Of a DNA stretch of 64,000 nucleotides, positions 10,172-21,238 are shown in pieces. The DNA is from Alphaproteobacteria bacterium. GTDB lineage: Bacteria; Pseudomonadota; Alphaproteobacteria; UBA2966. How positions within the stretch are numbered: position 1 is the first letter of the stretch; every line of letters starts with the position of its first letter. The position numbers were made by a program, and so were the translations under genes. The notes under the pieces are model-generated. The model saw nothing but the letters and a program-made list of their open reading frames with translations, ran no database searches and was not told where the DNA came from. The DNA is taken from positions 1 to 64,000 of the forward strand of contig JABILA010000110.1 in the NCBI GenBank assembly GCA_018654745.1, in the 5' to 3' direction.

Positions 10172-11062
10172 ATGGCAGAAGACGGAAAACGCAAAAGCCT
10201 GGGTCGGGGACTGTCAGCCTTACTGGGCGATTCCCCGCCTGCGGCAAGCCCTACGGCTTCGTCGGAAGCGCCCGTCAAGGCGACCCGCGAAGTCTCCATC
10301 GACCAGTTGCGCCCCAATCCTTTCCAGCCGCGGCATCATTTTGCTGAAGACGACCTTGCGTCTCTGGAAGCTTCGATCCTTGAGCTTGGCATTTTGCAGC
10401 CTATTCTGGTCCGCCATGCCCGTGGCAGCGACACTGAATTTGAAATTATCGCCGGTGAACGTCGCTGGCGGGCTGCCCAACGTGCGCAACTGCACCAGGT
10501 ACCGGTTGTTGTGCGGGACATGGACGATGTTCAGGCCCTCGAAATTGCCATTGTTGAAAATGTACAGCGTTCTGATCTGTCTGCCCTGGAAGAGGGCGAT
10601 GGTTATCAACGTTTAATGGACGAATTTGGCCATACCCAGGAATATCTGTCCGGTGTTATTGGCAAAAGTCGCTCCCATATCGCCAATACCCTGCGTTTAC
10701 TGGGCTTGCCCCCCAAGGTAAAGGCCTTGATTGAAGATGGCAGTTTGTCTGCCGGTCATGGCCGCGCCTTGTTGGCAGCAACTGATCCCTGGGCCATGGC
10801 CAAAGTTGTTGTCAAAAAAGGCCTGAATGTCCGACAGGTCGAAAAGCTGGTCAAAAAAGAGGGCTCAGGTCAAAAAGCCAGCCGTCACCAGCCCATGCCC
10901 GGCAAGGATGCCGATACCCTGGCCCTGGAAGCCAATATTTCGGCAGCACTTGGTCTGAAGATCGATATTGATCACAAAGGCGAAAGTGGCGGACAGGTCC
11001 ATATCCAGTACCAGACGCTGGAACAACTGGACGAGATTTGTCGTCGACTCTCAACAGATTAA
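10172..11062 (+). CDS. parB: Chromosome partitioning protein ParB (Spo0J)
   Basis: KRKSLGRGLSALLGD, NPFQPRHHF, EIIAGERRWRAAQRA, GKSRSHIANTLRLL HTH; start likely ATG at 10172. Confidence 0.96.
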   Translation: MAEDGKRKSLGRGLSALLGDSPPAASPTASSEAPVKATREVSIDQLRPNPFQPRHHFAEDDLASLEASILELGILQPILVRHARGSDTEFEIIAGERRWRAAQRAQLHQVPVVVRDMDDVQALEIAIVENVQRSDLSALEEGDGYQRLMDEFGHTQEYLSGVIGKSRSHIANTLRLLGLPPKVKALIEDGSLSAGHGRALLAATDPWAMAKVVVKKGLNVRQVEKLVKKEGSGQKASRHQPMPGKDADTLALEANISAALGLKIDIDHKGESGGQVHIQYQTLEQLDEICRRLSTD

Positions 11063-11108
11063 ATTATAAAGCAATATCAATAACTTAAATTAGGCAAGAG
11101 GTGAGATT

Positions 11109-12113
11109 ATGTCCGGAAGGTACCGATTATTTGGCTCTCTGGGCTCACCCTATTCGCGGAAAATGCGCTCAATCATGCGCTATCGTCGCCTGCCACATGA
11201 CTGGGTGTTGCGGACGGAACGCAACCGGGATGAGATCGCACACCTGAAACCGGCACTTGTTCCGGTTCTGCAATATCCTGACAGCGATCAGATGAAAAAT
11301 GATTCAACGCCGCTCGCTTATGACCTCGAAGGCCGTCATGCAGGGCGCAGCATTATGCCGGATGATCCCTGTCATGCGTTCTTCAGTCATTTGATCGAGG
11401 ATATGGCGGATGAATGGTTGACCAAGGCCATGTTCCATTATCGCTGGACCTATGCAGCGGATATTGAATATGCCAGTCACTGGATTGCCGATGACAGTTT
11501 CCCGGACCATTTCGGTGAAGATCGCGAATCAATGGCCAACATGTTTGGCGAACGCCAGGTAGGCCGCATGCCCATGGTCGGCTGCACACCTGAAAATGCG
11601 CCGGTAATCGAAGCCAGTTATCTGCGCCTCCTCGCGTTGCTGGAAAGTCATGTTGGTTTGCACAGCTATCTTTTTGGCAGCAGACCAGCTCTGGCGGATT
11701 TTGGATTGTTCGGGCAGTTGATCGTCCTGGCCACCGACCCGACACCAATGGATTTGATGCGCAAACATGCGCAACGCACGGAAGACTGGTTACGACAACT
11801 GGATGACGCATCCGGAATAGAGGGGGATTGGCTGTCGCCGGAAGATCAGTTACCGGATGCGACGCACGGTATTTTGAGCATGGCCGCCGACATTTATTTA
11901 CCTTTCCTCAGCGCCAACGCCGACGCTGCAAAGACCGGCGCAGAAAGCTTTTCACTGAAGATAATGGGTATGCCGTATGCCCAGGACACATTCGGTTATC
12001 AGGTTAAATGCCTGACAGATTTGCGTCAGCGATTTGCGGCGTTAACAGACGAGCCCCGGAAACGCGCAACAGACATCCTTGAAAGCTGTGGCGCAATATC
12101 CTATCTGGTTTAG
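11109..12113 (+). CDS. Glutathione S-transferase family protein
   Basis: GSPYSRKMRSIMRYRRLPHDWV N-terminal thioredoxin-like fold; C-terminal GST-like region. Confidence 0.75.
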   Translation: MSGRYRLFGSLGSPYSRKMRSIMRYRRLPHDWVLRTERNRDEIAHLKPALVPVLQYPDSDQMKNDSTPLAYDLEGRHAGRSIMPDDPCHAFFSHLIEDMADEWLTKAMFHYRWTYAADIEYASHWIADDSFPDHFGEDRESMANMFGERQVGRMPMVGCTPENAPVIEASYLRLLALLESHVGLHSYLFGSRPALADFGLFGQLIVLATDPTPMDLMRKHAQRTEDWLRQLDDASGIEGDWLSPEDQLPDATHGILSMAADIYLPFLSANADAAKTGAESFSLKIMGMPYAQDTFGYQVKCLTDLRQRFAALTDEPRKRATDILESCGAISYLV

Positions 12114-12136
12114 ATAAACAGTTATATTTCAATGAC

Positions 12137-13180
12137 TTACCGCTTGCGCCCGCTTGACGTTCCTTGTCGAGCGGCCTGGGCAACCCGCATTAATGAACGT
12201 CCGAGGATAGCCCAGTCAGGTAAATCGGTTGATTTACAGTCGAGCTCGGTCTCCGTCAAAATTTCCATCGCCGTGGACAATGTCGCGGGTCGCCAGATCC
12301 CTAACTGGCGGCGAAAAGCATCCTGGGTTTTGTAAAAAACCGGTGGACGTAACGTCGCCATGGCGGCGTTTGCGTTCATGCCGGATTGCATGGCACCGGC
12401 GGCAAGATGCAGGCGGTGAAAATATCTTTGCACGGCACGCACGATCATTACCGCCGCATCTCCGTTTGCCTGACATCGACGCAATGCTGTATCGAGCGTC
12501 ACATAATCTCCGCCAGCTGTTGCGATGGTCACGTCATCCATGGACGTCGCCGCACCATCGCCGACACAGGCTTCGGCATCCTGCAGACTGACGCGTGCAC
12601 CGGGCTCGACATACAGCACAATCTTTTCCAGCTCTCGCCGTGTTACCTGACGATCACCGCCAAGATTTGAAGACAGATAATCCAGCGCCGCCGGATCAAC
12701 CGTCAATCCGGCCTCGCTCAACATCTGGCGGATGGTGCTTTCGAGGCCGACACCTTCATCAACATAACAGGGCAGGGCTGCAGCAATATTGGCTTTTTCA
12801 AAACAGGTTCTGAGTTTCGCCCGGGCCTGCAGTTCACCGGCTTCAACAACGATCAGGGCATCGCCACCGGGGTGATCAAAAAAATCGACGAAGCGATCGG
12901 CAATATCATTACCGGCACCGCGGATACGAATGACACGGCGACCACCGCCAAAGGCAATGGCGGCGGCTTCGTCCGACAACAAGGCCGGATCATCTTTCAA
13001 TCTTTTTGGTGTCAGTTCGACGACGCGGAAGGTGTCCCGCATATCATCGACAACCGATTTGCAGAGCAGCACAGCCCGTTCACTGATCGCCCCCTGGTCC
13101 GGACCATAAACCAGGATGGCACGTACTTCGGGATTGGGGGCACGGACAAATGCTTCGACCTGACGGGCAGCGATTTTCAT
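12137..13180 (-). CDS. holA: DNA polymerase III subunit delta
   Basis: MKIAARQVEAFVRAPNPEVRAILVYGPDQGAISERA; synteny with lptE and leuS. Confidence 0.93.
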   Translation of the reverse strand: MKIAARQVEAFVRAPNPEVRAILVYGPDQGAISERAVLLCKSVVDDMRDTFRVVELTPKRLKDDPALLSDEAAAIAFGGGRRVIRIRGAGNDIADRFVDFFDHPGGDALIVVEAGELQARAKLRTCFEKANIAAALPCYVDEGVGLESTIRQMLSEAGLTVDPAALDYLSSNLGGDRQVTRRELEKIVLYVEPGARVSLQDAEACVGDGAATSMDDVTIATAGGDYVTLDTALRRCQANGDAAVMIVRAVQRYFHRLHLAAGAMQSGMNANAAMATLRPPVFYKTQDAFRRQLGIWRPATLSTAMEILTETELDCKSTDLPDWAILGRSLMRVAQAARQGTSSGRKR

Positions 13181-13213
13181 GGAGAGAGTATAGGGGAGCG
13201 CAAGCGAAAAGGA

Positions 13214-13729
13214 TCAGGAAGATTTGGTTCGGCGTGAGAAAAAGACGCCAAGCCGTGTTCGTAATTCTTCAGCCACATCTTGTGCAGCCCGACGTTCGGC
13301 GTCCTGACGCGCGATCAGGGTGGCGTATTCGCTGGTGATCACATTGTAAACGGCGATGGATCTGGCGACGCCAACAAAGACCTTTTTGTTTGTCGAAAGA
13401 TCAACAAGCGTAAAATTCGATGTCAGTGTGAGATTATAACGCGTGGCACTTTCATCCTGGGCGAGGGCGGTGCCGACGCTGGACAAGGACAATTTCACAT
13501 TCAGCTGATACCTGTTCTGGGCGCCCTGACCGCGCGGTGTCAGATATTCGACAAGCTGGTTGCGCACCAATTGCCCGAGCCGATCAGGGATGGGCGCGAC
13601 CCGGATGGTTGCCAACTCCCCCTGCGGATCAGAGAGCCCGGAAGGGTCTGTTCCATACAGCGGTTTGAACCCACACGCTGCGAGGGCGGTCAGCAGGATC
13701 AGTGTTGCAAGAGTTCTAGACAACCACAT
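13214..13729 (-). CDS. lptE: LPS assembly lipoprotein LptE
   Basis: Lipobox [14 protein letters not shown]; start refined to 13729, overlapping the leuS 3' end. Confidence 0.85.
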   Translation of the reverse strand: MWLSRTLATLILLTALAACGFKPLYGTDPSGLSDPQGELATIRVAPIPDRLGQLVRNQLVEYLTPRGQGAQNRYQLNVKLSLSSVGTALAQDESATRYNLTLTSNFTLVDLSTNKKVFVGVARSIAVYNVITSEYATLIARQDAERRAAQDVAEELRTRLGVFFSRRTKSS

Positions 13730-16292
13730 TGACGATCCGGTTCGGGACCACAATAACCTTGCGGATCTCCCGATCTCCAATGGCAGATTGCACAGTTGCC
13801 AGCGCCAGGGCTGCTTCTTGTACCAGACCCTGGTCGGCATCTTTTGCAACATCAATGGTGCCGCGCATTTTGCCCGCAACCTGAACACCGATGGTAATGG
13901 TGTCTTCTTCAGCCAGCTCGGCGATGACCGTTGGCCAGGGTGTATCAGCCAGCAAGACGGTGTGCCCCAAACGTTGCCACATTTCTTCCGCCAGGTGCGG
14001 CATCATGGGGCCAACGACCTGAACCAGAATGGTCAGCGCTTCTCTCAGGGCTGCGTTATCGACATCGCTTTCCGGTTTGAAGGCACTTGCCGTATTGGTG
14101 AATTCATAGATCCGGGCAACGGCGCGGTTAAAGCGAAACTTCTCAACATCATCTGTGATACCGGCCAGCATGCGATGGGTTTCCCCGCGCAAGGCGTTGC
14201 CTGTGGCACTCAGATCTGCGGAAATTTCATCGCCTTCCGGCAACTGATCCAGAACACCTTCAAACAATCGCCACAAACGTTGGGTGAAGCGCCATGCACC
14301 GGCGGCACCGGAATCCGTCCATTCCAGATCTCGCTCGGGCGGGCTGTCGGACAGCATAAACCAGCGCGCTGTATCGGCGCCGTATTCGTTGATAATGGAG
14401 CTTGGATCGACCACGTTCTTTTTGGATTTTGACATCGATTCAGATCGGCCAATTTTGACCGGTGCGCCGCTTTCTTTCAGACTGGCAGCACCGCCATTGC
14501 CAAAAACAACTTCTTCCGGATAGAGCCACTGACCGGCTTCATCCTTATAAGTCTCATGACAAACCATGCCTTGCGTAAACAAACCCTGGAACGGTTCATC
14601 GACAGACAGGTGTCCACATTTTTTCATGGCGCGGGTGAAAAAGCGTGAATACAGCAGATGTAAAATCGCGTGTTCGATGCCGCCAATATACTGATCTACC
14701 GGCAGCCAGTAATCGACTGCGGATTTGTCTACGGGCTGATCAACACGCGGCGAACAGAAGCGGGCGAAGTACCATGAGCTGTCGACGAAAGTATCCAGCG
14801 TGTCGGTTTCGCGTGTCGCAGCCTTGCCGCATGTCGGGCAGTCGACGTGTTTCCAGGTCGGATGTTCATCCAGCGGATTGCCAACCGTATTAAAGACAAC
14901 ATCGTCCGGCAGCACGATTGGCAGGCTCTCTTTCGGTGCCGCAACCGGACCGCAATCGGGGCAATGAATAATCGGGATTGGACAGCCCCAATATCGCTGC
15001 CGCGAGACACCCCAGTCACGCAAGCGGAAGTTTACAGTACGCTCGGCATCGTGGGATTTTTCCAGACGACTGGCGACCTCATCCTTGGCGGCGGGCACCT
15101 CCATACCATCAAGGAAATCGGAATTGATCAGCAAGCCGTCGCCGGTATATGCTTCGGTCCCGATTTCTATGGTCGCCGGATCAACCCCCTTGGGGCCGAC
15201 AACGGGCACCACAGGCAAGCCATACTTTCGGGCAAAATCCAGATCGCGTTGATCGTGCGCCGGGCAGCCAAAAATGGCGCCCGTGCCATATTCCATCAGG
15301 ACGAAGTTGGCGATGTAAACTGGCAGGTCTTCGCCGCCAAACGGATGGGCCGCTTTCAGGCCGGTATCAAAGCCGCGTTTTTCGGCGGTCTCAATGGCTT
15401 CTTCGGTGGTGCCGCTGCGATGACACTCGGCAATGAATTCCGCTGCGGCCGGATTGTTGCCAGCGACTTCACCCGCCAGGGGATGATCCGGTGACAGGGC
15501 CATGAAACTTGCGCCAAATAATGTGTCGGGCCGTGTCGTGTAAATCTCCAGGCCGTCGTCGCGATCTTTCAGCTCAAACTTCAGGGACAGGCCTTCGGAC
15601 CGGCCTATCCAGTTCTGTTGCATCAGGCGAACACGTTCGGGCCAGCGATCAAGACCGTCCAGGGCTTCCAGCAATTCGTCTGCATATTCGGTGATCTTGA
15701 AAAACCATTGCGACAGCAACCGCTTTTCAACTTCAGCACCGGATCGCCAACCCTTGCCGTCGATGACCTGTTCGTTTGCCAGAACGGTATTGTCGACCGG
15801 GTCCCAGTTGACCCAGCTTTCACGCCGATAGGCGAGGTCATGTTCAAACAGATCCACAAACAAGGCTTGTTGATGTTTGTAATAGCCGGGATGACAGGTG
15901 GCGATTTCACGCGACCAGTCAAGCGACAAGCCCATGATCTTCAATTCCGACTTCATATTTTCGATGTTGGAATAAGTCCACTCAGCGGGATGAATGCCTT
16001 TGTCTCTGGCGGCATTTTCAGCAGGCAGTCCAAAGGCATCCCAGCCCATGGGATGCAATACGTTGAACCCTTGCGCTTTTTTATAGCGTGCGACAACGTC
16101 ACCCAGAGTGTAGTTGCGAACGTGGCCCATGTGGATACGTCCCGATGGATAGGGAAACATTTCCAGCACGTAATATTTGGGTTTGTCGGGGTCTTCCGAC
16201 ATTTCAAAGGTGCGGTTTTCCGCCCAGGTGGCTTGCCACTTCTGTTCGGTTTCGCGAGCGTTATATTTTACGTTGGCGGTATCGCGCGCCAT
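13716..16292 (-). CDS. leuS: Leucine--tRNA ligase
   Basis: [25 protein letters not shown] (HIGH-like), MSKSKKN (KMSKS), 858 aa. Confidence 0.98.
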   Translation of the reverse strand: MARDTANVKYNARETEQKWQATWAENRTFEMSEDPDKPKYYVLEMFPYPSGRIHMGHVRNYTLGDVVARYKKAQGFNVLHPMGWDAFGLPAENAARDKGIHPAEWTYSNIENMKSELKIMGLSLDWSREIATCHPGYYKHQQALFVDLFEHDLAYRRESWVNWDPVDNTVLANEQVIDGKGWRSGAEVEKRLLSQWFFKITEYADELLEALDGLDRWPERVRLMQQNWIGRSEGLSLKFELKDRDDGLEIYTTRPDTLFGASFMALSPDHPLAGEVAGNNPAAAEFIAECHRSGTTEEAIETAEKRGFDTGLKAAHPFGGEDLPVYIANFVLMEYGTGAIFGCPAHDQRDLDFARKYGLPVVPVVGPKGVDPATIEIGTEAYTGDGLLINSDFLDGMEVPAAKDEVASRLEKSHDAERTVNFRLRDWGVSRQRYWGCPIPIIHCPDCGPVAAPKESLPIVLPDDVVFNTVGNPLDEHPTWKHVDCPTCGKAATRETDTLDTFVDSSWYFARFCSPRVDQPVDKSAVDYWLPVDQYIGGIEHAILHLLYSRFFTRAMKKCGHLSVDEPFQGLFTQGMVCHETYKDEAGQWLYPEEVVFGNGGAASLKESGAPVKIGRSESMSKSKKNVVDPSSIINEYGADTARWFMLSDSPPERDLEWTDSGAAGAWRFTQRLWRLFEGVLDQLPEGDEISADLSATGNALRGETHRMLAGITDDVEKFRFNRAVARIYEFTNTASAFKPESDVDNAALREALTILVQVVGPMMPHLAEEMWQRLGHTVLLADTPWPTVIAELAEEDTITIGVQVAGKMRGTIDVAKDADQGLVQEAALALATVQSAIGDREIRKVIVVPNRIVNVVV

Positions 16293-16358
16293 TACTCTAT
16301 TCCTGTGATTAACGGTTGAAGCATTTTCGCTAGCCGGAAATGTGGGTCGAAAAGCCCT

Positions 16359-17030
16359 TTATTTGGTATCGGCCGTCGCAACATGAAGTTGCCGGGCGCG
16401 GGTCAGGATCGCGTCTTCCAGCTCAGTCGGTGTGGTTGAGGCAACGGCAGCATCATTCCATGCAGCTGTTTGTGTTATGCGGGTCTGGCGAAAGACGGTG
16501 ACTTTCAATCCATCTGCCCGCAACTTGCGATCAAGGATATAGACCGTCATCTTGAAACGCTCCAGCGGCGACGCCGGTGGGGAATACCAGTCTGTTATGA
16601 TCACGCCGCCAAAAGGATCAGCGGACGATAGTGGCATAAATGAAATGGTGTCCAGCGATGCCCGCCACAGAAACGTATTGACGCCAATACCGGCAGGGCC
16701 GCTGCTTTCTGTCGTATTGCCCAGAATGCTAATGCCTTCGCCGCCAAACACGCGCCCGGCTTCCGACTGCTCGCGCTCACTCTGGTTTTTTGCCAGACCT
16801 TCCGTGTTTTCGGTCTTGATGCCGGAACAGGCAGACAACAGAAGAACTGTCGCCATAACAACAAGCGTTGTCAGGGGGCGAAATTCATATCCGGATTTGG
16901 CGACAGAGGTACGGGTCGTGGGCAAAACAAAATTCCTGAAATCTATAATTGGCGCGAATGTTAGCCTTGTTCCTGACTTTATCAACGATTTTGACAAAAA
17001 TAACCACTCTCGAATGCAAAGAGGGACCAA
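16359..17030 (-). CDS. DUF3576-type lipoprotein
   Basis: Lipobox VLLLSACSG; VNTFLWRASLDTISFMPLSSADPFGGVIITDWY; position upstream of leuS; exact start uncertain. Confidence 0.75.
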   Translation of the reverse strand: MVPLCIREWLFLSKSLIKSGTRLTFAPIIDFRNFVLPTTRTSVAKSGYEFRPLTTLVVMATVLLLSACSGIKTENTEGLAKNQSEREQSEAGRVFGGEGISILGNTTESSGPAGIGVNTFLWRASLDTISFMPLSSADPFGGVIITDWYSPPASPLERFKMTVYILDRKLRADGLKVTVFRQTRITQTAAWNDAAVASTTPTELEDAILTRARQLHVATADTK

Positions 17031-17056
17031 AAATCATTAAAGATGTAAATTCCAGC

Positions 17057-18613
17057 CTAACTATTGCGTCCTGCAAAGGCGGCGGCCAATGGCTGCAGGA
17101 TGTTGGCATAGGGCTCCCACGCCCTCAGTGATGTGGTGTATACCGGGGATCTGATCTGTACGGAACTGGCCGTCCGAACCGCGCGCTTGTTTTTGTGGAA
17201 GTCCAGGCAGTCGGGGTCCCATGGCACACCGCAATAGTCCAGTAAACGCCGCGTTTGCCCTTCCTGGTCGGCAGTCATTTCTTCATAGGCAAGCTCAAGG
17301 AAACCACCAGGGCAAGTCTTTCGCCAGTGATCCATAAGCTTTTCACTGGCCTCAAAATAGCGGATCAGCTCTTCCTGGCTGGATGTATGATAGTTTCCTT
17401 CCCGAAACGGTGTCTTAAAGTTGGACCAGGCGCAATCCATCAGGTTGCGTTTGCAATAAATGATCAAGGCATCCGGCCAAAGACGCTTGATCAGGCCGAT
17501 ATACAGAAAGTTCTGTGGCGTTTTATCGATAACATAGGGTGCTGCGGGAACTGTTTCGGCCAGAATTTCGAGAATGCTCTTCGAGATAAAGGCAAAATCC
17601 TTTTCTTTCCAGAACGGCAGACCGTCTGGATATCTCCTGTTACGAGGGTCCGCCATTTTTGTCAGGGAAATATCAATTGAGCCTCTTTCCCCGGCACCGC
17701 CAATCAAGTGGTGATGAGACAATATCTGTTCTATCAGCGTTGTCCCTGACCTTGGCAGACCCAGAACAAAAATGGGTTGCTGTTTTCCCAGCGGTGCAGG
17801 CGTTTCGGTTTTGATGAACGAGGCCGTCAGAACTTTTGAGATTTCTGCCATGTAGTCTTCGTCTGTCGACACATCATATTGGTAGCACTGTCGGCGACGC
17901 TGATTGGCCAGCACAAGATATTCGCCTGCCTTCTCCGTATCGCCGCGTTGTTCGAAGGTTCGAAACAGGGCATAGGCGATCTGGTCCCCTTCAAGCGGTG
18001 TCTCTAATTGTGCGGCCAGAACTTTTTGCATGACGACAATGTCTTCGTCGCTGATATCCTTGTCCATTTCCGCCAACATGATCCAACTACCACCATGTGC
18101 TGGCGAAAGCGTTACGGAGCGCCGCAAATGAACGATTGCCTTGTCAAAATCGCCATGGTTCATCAGCAACGTGCCAATCAGATTTTGCAGGCCGGCGTCT
18201 TCGGGTTCCAGTTCACCCAGCTGTTGATAAACGTCCAGGGATTTTGTCAGCTGGTCCTGATCACGAAGCAGCTTCGCCAGATTTCGCAATGCCCGGTGGT
18301 TCCGGGGGTTTGACCTGATTGCCGTTTCAAAGGCTTTTGTGGCTTGTCCGACCCTGCCTTCTCCAAGATAAAGAACACCCAGGGTGTTATTCGAATCGCT
18401 GTGGTTCGGATCCAGTTTCAGCGCCTTGGCCAGAAATTTTCGGGCCGACGTCGTGCGATCACTTCTGATGCTGGCGTATGCCGCCAGGTGCAAAAGCTCT
18501 ATGTCACGTGGGCTTTTCTTGAGAACTTTCCTGAAAGCAAGAACAGCAGAATCCGGGTCCCCGCGCTCAAGCGCGTCCAGTCCGACTTGTGTCAGATCTC
18601 TCAGGTTTGACAA
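17057..18613 (-). CDS. TPR-repeat sulfotransferase
   Basis: N-terminal TPR units (e.g. ALKLDPNHSDSNNTLGVLYLGEGR), C-terminal PIFVLGLPRSGTTLIEQILSHH (5'-PSB-like). Confidence 0.9.
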   Translation of the reverse strand: MSNLRDLTQVGLDALERGDPDSAVLAFRKVLKKSPRDIELLHLAAYASIRSDRTTSARKFLAKALKLDPNHSDSNNTLGVLYLGEGRVGQATKAFETAIRSNPRNHRALRNLAKLLRDQDQLTKSLDVYQQLGELEPEDAGLQNLIGTLLMNHGDFDKAIVHLRRSVTLSPAHGGSWIMLAEMDKDISDEDIVVMQKVLAAQLETPLEGDQIAYALFRTFEQRGDTEKAGEYLVLANQRRRQCYQYDVSTDEDYMAEISKVLTASFIKTETPAPLGKQQPIFVLGLPRSGTTLIEQILSHHHLIGGAGERGSIDISLTKMADPRNRRYPDGLPFWKEKDFAFISKSILEILAETVPAAPYVIDKTPQNFLYIGLIKRLWPDALIIYCKRNLMDCAWSNFKTPFREGNYHTSSQEELIRYFEASEKLMDHWRKTCPGGFLELAYEEMTADQEGQTRRLLDYCGVPWDPDCLDFHKNKRAVRTASSVQIRSPVYTTSLRAWEPYANILQPLAAAFAGRNS

Positions 18614-19118
18614 TTATTGTTACTCCAGACGACCCGACCAATTGAAACTGGATCCGGGGGATGCACAAGCAAAGGGTTAACTCGGGACCCTACTTAAACT
18701 TGAATAATACTATGCTTTTACAAACGCAACAAATAGCCGGGGCAGCATCTGGTTTCCTGCAACGTGCAGGCCAGGAGCACATTTGAACTCAAATATAGTG
18801 TGAATTCAACAATTGTTGTATCCTGACAAAATCTCTCCAAAACGTGCAGTGTGGCAATATCGACACAGTAGTGCAAAAAACACGCAGCGATCCCTTTAAG
18901 CTGTTGATAATCATCCAATCTTGCCGCTACACTCCTAGCCACTCGTAGTCAGGGGAGTCGCCGTTCGCGAATGCCGCTGTCTAAATACGAAATTATAGCG
19001 GAAAGTTCCGGTTTGATTTCCATTTTTACACTGACTGTGACTGCAAGCTGCAAGCAGGCTAATAAAATAACCCGTTTGCATTCAAACAAAATGTCTTTTG
19101 TATGAGAGGGAAGACCTA

Positions 19119-20222
19119 ATGAAAAAAGCACTCCTCGCCACATCCGCGATCATCGCGGCTGGCGTTATTGCTGCTCCGGCCATTGCTGCTGAAAAGAAAG
19201 CTGCTGGACCAATCGCTCTGAAACTTGGTGGTTACTTCACCGCTCTGGCTGTTCATTCAAGCCAGGACGATGGTGCTGGCCAGCCTGCTGCCAACACTCA
19301 CAACATGATGCTGACCCGTGAAGCTGAAGTTAGCTTCAGTGGTTCAACCACTCTCGACAACGGCGTTAGCGCCGGTGTTGATGTTCAGCTCGAAGCTGAA
19401 ACATGTGGTGACCAGGTCGACGAAAGCTACATCTGGTTCAAAGGTTCTTTCGGTCAGGTCGTCATCGGTGCTGAAAACGGCGCTGGTAACAAATCTTTCC
19501 GTGGTTCAAGTGTTCCTATGGCTGGCTTCGTAAGCACATGGTCATCTAACTATCGTCTGTATGCAACAGGTACGAACGCAGCTGCAAGCCCGTTCCGCTC
19601 TGACGTTTCAGGTGACTCCGAGAAGCTGACTTACTGGACACCGAAAATGAGCGGTTTCCAGGTTGGTGTTTCTTACACATGGGATAGCGGCGAAATCGCT
19701 TCTTCTTATGGTGGTCAGGAATCAGACAACGACGCACAGCAGTCTAACATCTGGGAGCTGGGTGCAACTTACTCCGGCAACACAGGTAAAGACGGCGTTG
19801 CATACAACGTTTCTGGTGCTTACATCAAAGGTGACAACGAAACTTCTGGTGGCGTTGACCAGAAGGTTTGGGCTCTTGGTGCTGACGTAACTTTCTCCGG
19901 CATTACAATTGCTGGTGGTTACGGTAAAGACAACCAGGCAACATCTGGCAACAACACTGACCGTACTGACTGGAACGTTGGCGCCAAAGGTTCTTCAGGC
20001 GCTGTTTCTTACGGTATCAGCTACTCCAAGACCAAGGATGAAGTCTCCGGTACAGGCGATGACACCCGCGATCACTGGATTGCAGCAGCCAGCTACGCGT
20101 TTGGCCCTGGTATCAGCTTCTCTGCTGGTATTGAGAACGTCAAACTCGAAGACGGTGCTAATGCAGCAGCCGCTGAAAACAATGCTACAAGCATCATGCT
20201 TGGTACGGCGTTGTTCTTCTAA
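19119..20222 (+). CDS. Outer membrane porin
   Basis: Signal peptide MKKALLATSAIIAAGVIAAPAIAA, EVSFSGSTTLDNGVSAGVDVQLE, C-terminal Phe (LGTALFF); strongly biased codon use. Confidence 0.92.
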   Translation: MKKALLATSAIIAAGVIAAPAIAAEKKAAGPIALKLGGYFTALAVHSSQDDGAGQPAANTHNMMLTREAEVSFSGSTTLDNGVSAGVDVQLEAETCGDQVDESYIWFKGSFGQVVIGAENGAGNKSFRGSSVPMAGFVSTWSSNYRLYATGTNAAASPFRSDVSGDSEKLTYWTPKMSGFQVGVSYTWDSGEIASSYGGQESDNDAQQSNIWELGATYSGNTGKDGVAYNVSGAYIKGDNETSGGVDQKVWALGADVTFSGITIAGGYGKDNQATSGNNTDRTDWNVGAKGSSGAVSYGISYSKTKDEVSGTGDDTRDHWIAAASYAFGPGISFSAGIENVKLEDGANAAAAENNATSIMLGTALFF

Positions 20223-20257
20223 AAAATACAAACGCCTTAACGGGCATTTGAATTTGA

Positions 20258-20294
20258 GAGAGGGCAGGATTTTTTCCTGCCCTCTTTTTTTGTT
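20258..20294 (+). terminator. Rho-independent terminator after porin gene
   Basis: gagggcagg-atttttt-cctgccctc followed by a T-tract. Confidence 0.9.
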
Positions 20295-20379
20295 ACATAA
20301 GTTTTGTTTCCCGATTTAATATTGTCCTGAATGCCGCTATTGTGCGCCGGGCATTTTTTGACAGGCGAGTGAGAATATT

Positions 20380-21222
20380 ATGGCTGGCATACTCTGGTTG
20401 GCTTCATATCCCAAATCAGGAAACACCTGGTTGCGGGTCTTTTTGTATAACCTGTTGACCAACGCCCGAACGGTCGGCGCTGTCAGTCAACTCGGTCAAT
20501 TCAATTACAGTGACACACATATCCCCCTGTTCCAGTCCCTGACAACAAAACCCGTTACCGAAATGACGGTTGAGGAAACAGCTGTGTTGCGGCCCGTAAT
20601 GCACCGTAAGCTGGCCGCCAGTTCCCCCAATACGACGTTTGTTAAAACTCATTGCGCGCTGACCGAATTCGGGGGTCAGGACCAGATCACCATGGATGCC
20701 ACATCAGGTGCCATGTATGTGGTGCGCAATCCGCTGGATGTCTGTCTGTCCATGGCACCACATTTTGGCATTTCAATAGATGAGGCAATTGACTGGCTGG
20801 CGGATTCAACTTTTATGGCCGGCGCAGACGATGGCGAAGTGCCTTATCTGATATCGTCCTGGTCGCGTCACGTAGACAGCTGGACCAGGGAGGGTGAGAA
20901 CGCTTCACTGCATATCGTGCGCTTTGAAGACATGACATACAAACCCGGTCCGACCTTCAAATCGGTGGCAAAATTCATGGGATTGAAGCCACCCGCCGAA
21001 GTGTTGAAGCGCGCAATTAAACTTTCATCATTTGATAGCGTGCGCAAACAGGAAGATGAAAACGGCTTTATTGAGCGAAGCGTCCATTCGGAGAAATTTT
21101 TTCGTTCCGGCAAAGCCAACCAGTGGAAATCAGAATTATCGAAAGCACAGGTTGACCGGGTTGTTGAAGCCAATCATGACATGATGAAGAAATTTAACTA
21201 CCTGCCGCCAGAATACAAATAG
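20380..21222 (+). CDS. Sulfotransferase domain protein
   Basis: ILWLASYPKSGNTWLRVFLYNLL 5'-PSB motif; MYVVRNPLDVCLSMAPHFG 3'-PB-like region. Confidence 0.9.
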   Translation: MAGILWLASYPKSGNTWLRVFLYNLLTNARTVGAVSQLGQFNYSDTHIPLFQSLTTKPVTEMTVEETAVLRPVMHRKLAASSPNTTFVKTHCALTEFGGQDQITMDATSGAMYVVRNPLDVCLSMAPHFGISIDEAIDWLADSTFMAGADDGEVPYLISSWSRHVDSWTREGENASLHIVRFEDMTYKPGPTFKSVAKFMGLKPPAEVLKRAIKLSSFDSVRKQEDENGFIERSVHSEKFFRSGKANQWKSELSKAQVDRVVEANHDMMKKFNYLPPEYK

Positions 21223-21238
21223 GGCGACTGCTGTCGGG

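Noticed and set aside
13560-14432. 290-aa plus-strand ORF antisense to lptE/leuS
   Set aside because: leuS is unambiguous here; the translation is a mirror artefact.
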